From Synergistaceae bacterium (lineage in GTDB: Bacteria; Synergistota; Synergistia; Synergistales; Synergistaceae), in the NCBI GenBank assembly GCA_028702015.1, contig JAQVPO010000112.1, positions 1 through 5,151 of the forward strand: DNA of 5,151 nucleotides, written 5' to 3'. A program made the translations under genes and the position numbers. Every line of letters begins with the position of its first letter. Position 1 is the first letter of the stretch. The notes under the pieces are model-generated. The model did not search any database and had not been told where the DNA came from. It was given only the letters and a program-made list of their open reading frames with translations. This document shows positions 1-5,069 of this stretch, in pieces.

Positions 1-282
1 AGATTTTACTTCACTAAATATCTCGTCCAGCTTTGGCTCGGAAAGTTTTGGATCTGACAGAGCTTCCATCTCATCGAAGAGATTGGGAATGGTCAGCTGT
101 TCGAGGTATTCTAGTTTCTCGCTCGAGCTGCCAAACGCACGTTCGCGACTTAGATGGAGGCCTTCTTTAAGAAAGTTTACTGTGTTTTCCAGTTCGGAGA
201 CATAATTTTGAAGTGACTTAACAGTGGCAGAAAGCTCTAGGAGTTGTGCATATTCCTCACGGCTGATCGTCACTTTATCCAT
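1..282 (-). CDS. tnpC: IS66 transposase TnpC, N-terminal 94 residues (runs off window)
   Basis: This is the beginning of the large DDE transposase of the IS66 element, which cuts and joins the element ends. Only the N-terminus is visible. It holds a leucine-rich, coiled-coil-like stretch at about residues 12-46, followed by the family signature RERAFGSSSEKLE (residues 46-58) and an acidic segment with LFDEME. In the family this precedes a zinc-binding region and the catalytic core, both outside the window. The ATG at 282 is the only good start in this frame after the tnpB stop codon, which is in the same frame 72 bases upstream. No clear ribosome binding site precedes it. A small hairpin (GTAGC at 292-296 with GCTAC at 304-308) lies just upstream, so translation may be coupled or limited. 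Whether the full gene is intact cannot be judged. Confidence 0.88.
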   Translation of the reverse strand, partial: MDKVTISREEYAQLLELSATVKSLQNYVSELENTVNFLKEGLHLSRERAFGSSSEKLEYLEQLTIPNLFDEMEALSDPKLSEPKLDEIFSEVKS

Positions 283-354
283 GAATAAATTGTAGCATTT
301 ACAGCTACTTGAAACAAGCGTTAATGCCTCAAATTCAAGGCTTTTTGCTACTTC

Positions 355-711
355 TTAAATAATCTTGGGAGCGAGCTTTTGGCGAGGAATTTTATTAAGT
401 TCTATCTCCAGACCATGCATGAGATTTCTGTATTGCTTGGCGTTTATCTCCGCCAGATCGGACGTGTTCCTCGGCCATCTGAAAGTACCTTTCTCCAAAC
501 GTTTGTAAAGTAGCAGGAAACCATCACCCTCCCAGAGTAAAGCTTTTATGCGATCATTCCTGCGGCCACAGAAGATGAAGATGTCGTTTTCTTTTATTTC
601 CTTGCCATAATGTTCCTGGATAATTACCCCCAGACCATCTATCCCTTTTCTCAGATCTGTGTGACCCATGGCCAGATAGATCTGACCCGAAGCAACGTAA
701 TCGTTTAACAT
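355..711 (-). CDS. tnpB: IS66 accessory protein TnpB
   Basis: This is the second gene of the IS66 element, an accessory protein of 118 residues, the usual family size. It carries the very conserved TnpB core: DLRKGIDGL at residues 19-27, then FIFCGRRNDRIKALLWEGDG from residue 45, and LYKRLEKGTFRWP ending at residue 80. The family is known to be needed for transposition of IS66 elements, but its biochemical role is not settled. The ATG at 711-709 overlaps the last codons of tnpA by 7 bases, which points to translational coupling from the same transcript. No strong separate ribosome binding site is visible. The reading frame looks intact, and the C-terminus (QKLAPKII) is plain. Confidence 0.95.
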   Translation of the reverse strand: MLNDYVASGQIYLAMGHTDLRKGIDGLGVIIQEHYGKEIKENDIFIFCGRRNDRIKALLWEGDGFLLLYKRLEKGTFRWPRNTSDLAEINAKQYRNLMHGLEIELNKIPRQKLAPKII

Positions 712-1058
712 TTCATGGCATCCAGTATGGCCTGAATCGTCTCCCGGCTTGTGCCGTCCGGTATTTCAAGTATCAGCTCACCGCGACGAAGCACAATCTT
801 GTTTTCTGGGCGAGCCTGGCTTCTTGCTTCTTCCGGAGCCGGTAGTGCGGCAAACTCCACCGAGGCTTCTTTCTTGTTTAGCTGCTCTTCCAGAGCCAGA
901 AGAACCTTACGCTGACGAAAATAGTATGTGGATTTCGCGTAGCCACGAGACTTACACCACTCCTCGATGCTCATGTTGAGGGACTTTCTTTCTTCTATGT
1001 CCTCATACCAGCCTTGCAGCTTCGCATTCCTCTTCAGGACCGACAGACTTACACTCAT
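705..1058 (-). CDS. tnpA: IS66 accessory protein TnpA
   Basis: This is the first gene of the IS66 element, 117 residues long. Residues 29-52 (beginning MSIEEWCKSRGY) look like a helix-turn-helix of the kind found in IS66 TnpA proteins, which are thought to bind DNA. After a low-complexity linker around residues 60-85, a C-terminal module at residues 88-115 contains IVLRRGELILEIPDGTS, the usual TnpA tail. The start at 1058 is supported by AAGGGG (plus-strand 1065-1070), spaced 6 bases from the ATG. The gene overlaps tnpB by 7 bases. Its leader between the IS end and the start codon holds two interleaved inverted repeats that could affect expression. The frame is intact. Confidence 0.92.
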   Translation of the reverse strand: MSVSLSVLKRNAKLQGWYEDIEERKSLNMSIEEWCKSRGYAKSTYYFRQRKVLLALEEQLNKKEASVEFAALPAPEEARSQARPENKIVLRRGELILEIPDGTSRETIQAILDAMKC

Positions 1059-1085
1059 CTTGTACCCCTTTTTGCACTGCTTTGA

Positions 1086-1131
1086 ATGTTTATGTAGGTC
1101 TTAGAACGTTCATAAACATCCTAAAACCTAC
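1086..1131 (-). repeat. Interleaved inverted repeats in the tnpA leader
   Basis: Two inverted repeats alternate here. The first pairs ATGTTTATG (1086-1094) with CATAAACAT (1111-1119), a perfect 9 bp. The second pairs GTAGGTCTTAG (1094-1104) with CTAAAACCTAC (1121-1131), 10 of 11 bp. Both leave 16-base loops. In the minus-strand RNA the single mismatch becomes a G-U pair, so the second stem is fully pairable in the tnpA transcript. Because the arms alternate and touch at 1094, the two hairpins probably exclude each other. A role in controlling tnpA, or in protein binding near the IS end, is inference. Confidence 0.6.
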
Positions 1132-1188
1132 AATGTGTCTTCAATGGACAGTTATTTAGGTACTATTTTCTCAACTTACTGATGACTT

Positions 1189-1217
1189 GGGTAGCCGTCA
1201 TTTGCTTTGACGCTTAC
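1189..1217 (-). repeat. IS66 terminal inverted repeat (right end)
   Basis: Read on the minus strand, this end begins GTAAGCGTCAAAGC, typical of IS66-family termini. The first base (complement of C1217) is taken as the element boundary. The inner limit is approximate because the opposite end lies outside the window and cannot be aligned. Confidence 0.75.
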
Positions 1218-2869
1218 AATAAAATTATGGCAAGAGAGACTATAATCTGATGCTTTTTGAAGGCGCCGTAGGCAGCACCCTTCTTTTTGATTCTGTAATA
1301 TATCAATTTTATAAAACTTGTGATCAGCACAATGGCACTCCAAAGCAGCGCAAGTATAAACAAAATGACAACAATCACTAAAAGCCAGATGCCGGCATCA
1401 GCTTCCGGCGAATCTCCGTAAGCTGTCGACATCATCTTTTTATCATCAAGATTTGAGAATCTAGTAAGAAATTTAAGTTCAATATCCTCTATCTGCTGGG
1501 TTCTGAGAAAGGTATTTTCTGCAATCTGATTTAGTTTTGTCTTTGCTAATCCGAATAAAGAGGAGTGCAGGTTTCCATCTCCGGAACCAGAAAGGGTCTC
1601 CAGACCTAAGAGTGTGTACATTTTTCCGATACCATTATGGATGGTTCTGGCCGAATAATATAATCCGGAGATTTCTGATACATCAGCTTTTTCATCACTT
1701 TTGTAGAGCTGCCCTGTCTCGCCGAAGATAAGCGGCGGCAAGCCGTAATTGTAGACTGTTTCAGCGCTTTGATTAGTCATTATTACAATACCCGTGCCCG
1801 AAACAGGGTCAAGCAATAAATGGGACGAATACATAAGAGTGTTACCTGCATGTCCCAGGGCTTGAACGTTATACTCGCTGGACCAAAATCCATGGTTGAC
1901 GTAATCAATATCTGTATCCGGATAAGTTAAAGTGGGTGAGAACATCTCATCTGCTGTATCTGCCTTATGGAACAACTTTGCCGCTCCATCACTATCGGGC
2001 AGCAAGGCTTTGGCAAAGCATAAAAAGTCCTCTAAAGTCCCTGCCGCTGAGCCTGCCGGATATAAATTCAGATAAAGGAAACCTTCATGCAAGGGCAATA
2101 AACCAGTTGTATAGCCCTGATTTTCTGATAGTTTCGAAGCTAGCTGCGGATTATCCGCATAGTCGGGGGAAACGGAGCTGTTCTTCATCCCTAAAGCTTG
2201 AAATATATTTTCCTGCACGTAATCGTAAAAAGGCTGTCCGCTGATCAGCTCCACGATATAGCCTGCCAGAGCCGCACCCCAATTGGAGTAAGACACCACC
2301 TTACCGGGCTCGTACACCTGCTGAGGCTCCGTGGCTTTTAGTGCAGCTTCCAAAGACTTCAGGCTGTCAGCATCTTTGGCTACAGAGTGAAAAACGCTAT
2401 CTTCCCAGCCGGCATTGTGATTCATCAGATTTGTCATTGTAATTGCCTGATCGTATTTCAGTTTAGTGAAGAAGTTTTCCGGTAGATATTCTCTGATATC
2501 AGCCTCGAGATCTATCTTCCCTTGCTCCCACAGCTGCATTACACTGACCCAGACCAGGAGTTTACTTGCTGAACCCCATTCGTAGACTGTTTCATTGTCA
2601 GCAGGCAGCTGCTTCTCAATATTTGCATAGCCATAATCTGTCTTATAGATTGTGTCCTGATCTCTGAACACGGCTATGGATACTGCTGCTGTTGTATCTT
2701 TATGTTCTTCGATATGTGTATCGATGAGCTCGGCTATTTCAGAATCCGGAACACCCGAAGGCAATGCCTTTTCCTGAGCCACAGCAGTAGTGGAAAAAAA
2801 TATAAACGAAATAATTAATGCAAGTAAAAGTGAAGCATAGCTGCATATCTTTAGCGGTGATTTATTCAT
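1214..2869 (-). CDS. Secreted serine beta-lactamase-like hydrolase, C-terminus truncated by IS66
   Basis: This is a member of the class C beta-lactamase / penicillin-binding-protein-like serine hydrolase family, which acts on peptides or peptidoglycan-like substrates outside the membrane. The true substrate is unknown. Residues 1-31 form a signal peptide with a plausible cut after AVA. All three catalytic motifs are present: S100-A-S-K103, Y194-S-N196 and H340-A-G342, together with the family segment PAGSAAGTLEDF near 271-282. Residues 390-480 are a linker region. A transmembrane helix lies at about 493-525, and a second begins at about 541 but stops after a few residues. The stop TAA and the last base of Leu551 belong to the inserted IS66 end, so the original protein was longer and probably had more membrane helices. 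The ATG at 2869 has GAAAGG (2876-2881) 6 bases upstream. The enzyme domain could still fold, but anchoring is probably altered and the natural terminator is lost. Confidence 0.9.
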   Translation of the reverse strand: MNKSPLKICSYASLLLALIISFIFFSTTAVAQEKALPSGVPDSEIAELIDTHIEEHKDTTAAVSIAVFRDQDTIYKTDYGYANIEKQLPADNETVYEWGSASKLLVWVSVMQLWEQGKIDLEADIREYLPENFFTKLKYDQAITMTNLMNHNAGWEDSVFHSVAKDADSLKSLEAALKATEPQQVYEPGKVVSYSNWGAALAGYIVELISGQPFYDYVQENIFQALGMKNSSVSPDYADNPQLASKLSENQGYTTGLLPLHEGFLYLNLYPAGSAAGTLEDFLCFAKALLPDSDGAAKLFHKADTADEMFSPTLTYPDTDIDYVNHGFWSSEYNVQALGHAGNTLMYSSHLLLDPVSGTGIVIMTNQSAETVYNYGLPPLIFGETGQLYKSDEKADVSEISGLYYSARTIHNGIGKMYTLLGLETLSGSGDGNLHSSLFGLAKTKLNQIAENTFLRTQQIEDIELKFLTRFSNLDDKKMMSTAYGDSPEADAGIWLLVIVVILFILALLWSAIVLITSFIKLIYYRIKKKGAAYGAFKKHQIIVSLAIILL

Positions 2870-2941
2870 TAAATGCCTTTCGAAAATTTATTCGATCATT
2901 TCCAATTGTAATGTTTTTATCTTAGCACGCTTATGTAATAA

Positions 2942-2978
2942 ATATCCTTGCACAAGTGGAAATTCTTGTAAAGGATAT
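2942..2978. promoter_or_regulatory. Long dyad between the two hydrolase genes, possible operator
   Basis: ATATCCTT (2942-2949) pairs with AAGGATAT (2971-2978), and inside it ACAAG (2952-2956) pairs with CTTGT (2965-2969). This leaves an 8-base centre and a small asymmetric bulge (GC against A). Thirteen base pairs in a divergent spacer suggest a regulator site serving one or both genes. No run of T follows directly, so it does not look like a terminator. The regulator is unknown. Confidence 0.4.
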
Positions 2979-3051
2979 GGCCGTTTACAATACTTTAGAT
3001 GTCTGGCACCGTTGAGAAAAAACTGATAACTTGAATATTGAGGAAATGGCT

Positions 3052-3079
3052 GAGACAATGGACTTTTAGGGAATATAGA
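3052..3079 (+). promoter_or_regulatory. Weak candidate promoter for the alpha/beta hydrolase
   Basis: GAGACA (3052-3057) and TATAGA (3074-3079) are separated by 16 bases, and each matches four of six positions of the sigma-A consensus. They lie about 55 bases before the chosen start codon. The match is weak and AT-rich sequence gives such hits by chance. Confidence 0.25.
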
Positions 3080-3132
3080 ATTATTAAAGGAAAAGACGCA
3101 AGATTTAAATGTTCAGGATGAGGCCTGATAGT

Positions 3133-4086
3133 ATGAAGGTTTTTAAGTATATAGGAATTATAATTTCAGTTCTGATTCTAATTATTGTTTTGTTTATATT
3201 ACTTAGTTATATTAATCATAAATTTCAGCTTTCCAAAGAAGATGAATTATTTATTCCGAATGGAGAAATGCTAGAAGTTAATGGCCATGATATCCATGTG
3301 TATACAGAAGGTCAGGGAGAAGAAGTATTAGTCTTCATGTCCGGTGGCGGCACAAGTTCGCCGGTCTTGGATTTTAAATCCCTGTATTCATTGTTAAGTG
3401 ACAGATATAAAATTGCAGTAGTAGAAAAAGCCGGCTACGGCTTTAGTGAAATTGTTGATATAGATAGAGATATTGGCACAATTTTGTCAGAAACAAGAGA
3501 AGCTTTATCTAAAGCCGGAGTAAAGGGACCATATATATTATGCCCGCATTCCATGTCGGGAATTGAAGCTTTGTATTGGGCCCAGACATATCCGGATGAA
3601 GTAACAGCAATTATAGGTTTAGATATGGCTGTTCCGGATGCATATCAGGATTATGAGATAAATATGCCTATGCTCAGATTGACTTCCTTTGCTGCCAGGA
3701 CCGGGATTACAAGGTGGATACCGGATATTGAGGAAAGTGACGCTATAAAATTTGGCACACTCACTGAAAAAGAGAAAGAATTATACAGGGCCATATTCTA
3801 TAGACGCACAGCAACAAAGACAATGCTAAATGAAGTTGAAAATATCAAAGAAAATGCAATTAAAGTTAAAGAAAAGCCCATACCGGAAGTTCCCATCTTA
3901 ATGTTCTCTTCTAATGGTGAAGGTACAGGTTGGGATGAAGACAGATGGAGAAATTTTCATCTTGCATTTACAGAAAAGGCTGATAACGCGACACTTGTGA
4001 ATTTGGACTGTCCCCATTATGTTCATAATCATGAATATAAAAAGATAGCTGAAGATATTAAAAAGTTTCTTGAGATTCAAAAATAG
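3133..4086 (+). CDS. Membrane-anchored alpha/beta hydrolase
   Basis: This is an alpha/beta-hydrolase-fold enzyme held to the membrane by an N-terminal helix (residues 3-27, rich in I, L and V), with the catalytic domain probably outside the cell. Numbering is from the ATG at 3133, giving 317 residues. The oxyanion region is MSGGGTSS (69-76). The nucleophile elbow reads P138-H-S140-M-S142-G143, so Ser140 is the predicted nucleophile, but the usual flanking glycines are proline and serine. His295 in CPHYVH near the end is the likely catalytic histidine; the acid is unclear. The start at 3133 is preferred because GAGG (3120-3123) lies 9 bases upstream. An in-frame ATG at 3109 would add 8 residues but has its nearest purine-rich site 17 bases away. 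The gene is AT-rich and intact, and its last codon abuts gene debris. The substrate cannot be predicted. Confidence 0.9.
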   Translation: MKVFKYIGIIISVLILIIVLFILLSYINHKFQLSKEDELFIPNGEMLEVNGHDIHVYTEGQGEEVLVFMSGGGTSSPVLDFKSLYSLLSDRYKIAVVEKAGYGFSEIVDIDRDIGTILSETREALSKAGVKGPYILCPHSMSGIEALYWAQTYPDEVTAIIGLDMAVPDAYQDYEINMPMLRLTSFAARTGITRWIPDIEESDAIKFGTLTEKEKELYRAIFYRRTATKTMLNEVENIKENAIKVKEKPIPEVPILMFSSNGEGTGWDEDRWRNFHLAFTEKADNATLVNLDCPHYVHNHEYKKIAEDIKKFLEIQK

Positions 4087-4087
4087 A

Positions 4088-4346
4088 ATGCCACTGCCAT
4101 CTATCCATTTCTCCAATAACGTTCAATTGACAGAGCAGGCAATCCTGATCGACGATGCCGGGCTCGAGTACTATATAGAGCGCGCCAAGGGCGGCACCGG
4201 GGCACTTATACTGGGCTTCCAGAACGTCTCTGGTCACTGACCTTGCAGCCCGCACTTATTACAGTGTAGGCACCCCACTACAGGAAATGTCCTGGGCCAG
4301 AATGACTGACCGCGCCCACGCTTATGATACTGAGGTTCTGATTTGA
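4088..4346 (+). pseudogene. N-terminal remnant of NADH:flavin oxidoreductase (Old Yellow Enzyme type), frameshifted
   Basis: This is a broken piece of a flavin-dependent oxidoreductase of the Old Yellow Enzyme / 2,4-dienoyl-CoA reductase group. From the ATG at 4088 the frame reads 50 codons and includes GLEYYIERAKGGTGALILG, which matches the family segment usually seen as YYxxRAKGGxGLI. It then hits TGA at 4238-4240. Reading on in the next frame from 4239 restores homology: DLAARTYYSVGTPLQEM and then MTDRAHAYDTEVLI, matching the family's (M/L)T(D/E)xVHAYGTKIxxQL region. One extra base near 4238 therefore explains the break. The frame ends at TGA 4344-4346, where histidine kinase sequence begins. 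The first 30 or so residues and nearly all of the rest of the enzyme are missing. The identification rests on recognised family motifs, not on a search. Confidence 0.72.
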
Positions 4347-4732
4347 CCTTGCGCTATGTGGACAACGTGAAACAGTACCCTTATATGGGCGATTATAATC
4401 GTTTATATCAGCTTTTCAGCATCTTGCTGGATAATGCACTTCGTTATGCGGATCCGGGTACAGAAGTGACTGTCAGCCCGAGTTTGCTTGATACGGGACA
4501 GCTTGAGATTTCCGTGCATGATTATGGAAAAATAATTCCCCCGAAAGCTTTGCCACATATATTCGAACGATTTTATCGGGCCGATACAGATGATTTTCTA
4601 GGTTCCGGACTAGGTCTGGCTGTCGCTGCCGCTCTGGCAGACCGTCACGACATAAAGATTGATGCTAGCAGCAGCGCGGAGAAGGGTACCACTTTCACGC
4701 TCGTATTAGCGTCACCGCTTAGTGAAAATTAG
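4343..4732 (+). pseudogene. Sensor histidine kinase fragment (C-terminal ATPase domain only)
   Basis: This 129-residue open frame, beginning with TTG at 4343, is the HATPase_c catalytic domain of a two-component sensor kinase. Visible boxes are the N box QLFSILLDNALRYA (residues 23-36), the G1 box region HDYGKIIPP (59-67), the F box IFERFYRAD (73-81), the G2 box GSGLGLAVA (87-95) and the closing GTTFTLVL (115-122). The sensor region, membrane helices and the dimerisation domain with the phosphorylated histidine are absent, so it cannot be a complete kinase. The N box has Ile where the first Asn is usual, and G1 has Ile64 where the second Gly is usual. There is no ribosome binding site, and the 5' end joins an oxidoreductase remnant directly. 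The cognate response regulator is not in the window. Translation as a free ATPase-like protein is possible but unlikely. Confidence 0.75.
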
Positions 4733-4864
4733 GCTGTCTTTCAAGCGTGTATTCAATCTATTCCAAAACCGCTCCAGAATATCACCGGCCCGGAGGACGA
4801 AGCCTGTTCCATGTTCTCTTCGCAGCAAATAGGAGATGTCGTTGCTTTCCGGCAGGTATAACAC
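4712..4864 (-). other. Unrecognised open stretch, possible gene remnant
   Basis: On the minus strand the frame is open from 4912 down to a TGA at 4714-4712. From a GTG at 4864 it would encode 50 residues including SYLLRREHGTGFVLRAGD and then ERFWNRLNTR. The composition is protein-like and GC-rich compared with the AT-rich DNA to its right. There is no ATG and no evident ribosome binding site. The tail overlaps the end of the kinase fragment. I do not recognise the family. It may be another piece of debris or a chance frame. Confidence 0.2.
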
Positions 4865-4945
4865 ATGATATTTGTTAGAGCAAGAAAGCTGTGAATTGAA
4901 GAAGCAAAGGACTTATTGGATACACTTATTTATAGCGTCATATCA

Positions 4946-4970
4946 CTGTTAAGTAACAGCTTATTAACAG
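4946..4970. repeat. Small inverted/direct repeat cluster
   Basis: CTGTTA (4946-4951) is followed after two bases by TAACAG (4954-4959), and TAACAG recurs at 4965-4970. The first arm extended to CTGTTAA can instead pair with TTAACAG (4964-4970). Two alternative weak hairpins are possible. Function is unknown. Confidence 0.35.
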
Positions 4971-4977
4971 AAATGCA

Positions 4978-5034
4978 AGTGATTCACTCATAGCTGAATG
5001 ATTATCTATGATTCACATTGCAGTGAATCATTAT
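4978..5034 (+). promoter_or_regulatory. Tandem dyad operator upstream of the SatD-family gene
   Basis: Two copies of the same bipartite site lie 29 bases apart. Each has TGATTCAC (4980-4987 and 5009-5016), a 7-base spacer that is not conserved, and then TGAATGATTAT (4995-5005) or TGAATCATTAT (5025-5035 region, shifted to end in TTAT at 5034). The second copy is a perfect inverted repeat, ATGATTCAC (5008-5016) with GTGAATCAT (5023-5031), and its centre contains most of the predicted -35 box. Conserved arms with a free spacer point to a dimeric repressor site. The regulator is not visible; autoregulation by the downstream operon is a guess. Confidence 0.55.
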
Positions 5035-5046
5035 TTTTGTTAAAAT
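5018..5046 (+). promoter_or_regulatory. Candidate sigma-A promoter of the SatD-family gene
   Basis: TTGCAG (5018-5023) and TAAAAT (5041-5046) are spaced by 17 bases. The -10 box matches five of six consensus positions, and the -35 box matches only its TTG. The -35 box lies in the centre of the second dyad, so a bound protein would block it. The predicted transcript start is about 17 bases before the start codon, leaving room for the ribosome binding site. Confidence 0.5.
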
Positions 5047-5069
5047 ATCAAAAGGATTGAGGTGATCAT

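Larger units (their letters stand above)
1..1217 (-). mobile_element. IS66-family insertion sequence, right-hand part
   Basis: This is an incomplete IS66-family transposon whose genes read right to left in the family order tnpA, tnpB, tnpC. The outer end is placed at 1217 because the minus strand starts there with GTAAGCGTC, the kind of terminus known for IS66 elements, followed by a short subterminal dyad (CGTCA at 1196-1200, TGACG at 1208-1212). The other end lies beyond position 1, so neither the second inverted repeat nor the target duplication can be compared. IS66 elements usually make 8-bp duplications, so the bases at 1218-1225 (AATAAAAT) are the predicted host copy. The element lies inside, and in the same orientation as, the serine hydrolase gene to its right. 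Confidence 0.9.
2870..3132. other. Divergent AT-rich intergenic spacer
   Basis: This spacer separates two divergent genes, so both promoters should lie here. No convincing promoter could be fixed for the leftward serine hydrolase. For the rightward hydrolase there is only a weak candidate, listed separately. The main structure is the dyad at 2942-2978. A second inverted repeat, TTGTAAA (2966-2972) with TTTACAA (2984-2990), overlaps it. Short open frames here, such as the 12-codon one from the ATG near 2977, have no support as genes. Confidence 0.6.
4733..5069. other. Intergenic stretch upstream of the SatD-family gene
   Basis: The first part (to about 4860) is GC-richer and holds only the unrecognised minus-strand stretch described separately. 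From about 4880 it becomes AT-rich and regulatory in character. It contains a CTGTTA/TAACAG repeat cluster at 4946-4970, two tandem dyads at 4978-5034, a candidate promoter at 5018-5046 and a strong ribosome binding site. No RNA gene was recognised. Confidence 0.6.

Noticed and set aside
749..979. Plus-strand open frame inside tnpA
   Set aside because: It is antisense to the well-supported tnpA, has no family motif and no ribosome binding site.
1537..2244. Plus-strand open frames antisense to the serine hydrolase
   Set aside because: The hydrolase frame carries a signal peptide and all three catalytic motifs. The opposite frames are short and lack any recognisable domain.
3018..3069. Short frame ending in NIEEMAETMDF before the alpha/beta hydrolase
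   Set aside because: It is too short, has no start or ribosome binding site, and its resemblance to a helix-turn-helix tail is too slight to call a remnant.
3898..4255. Minus-strand frames across the hydrolase end and oxidoreductase remnant
   Set aside because: They run antisense to sequence with clear homology on the plus strand and show no motif of their own.
5008..5038. Hairpin followed by TATTTTT read as a rho-independent terminator
   Set aside because: The stem is AT-rich, sits on the promoter of the next gene and is duplicated upstream without a T-run. An operator explains it better, though weak termination is not excluded.
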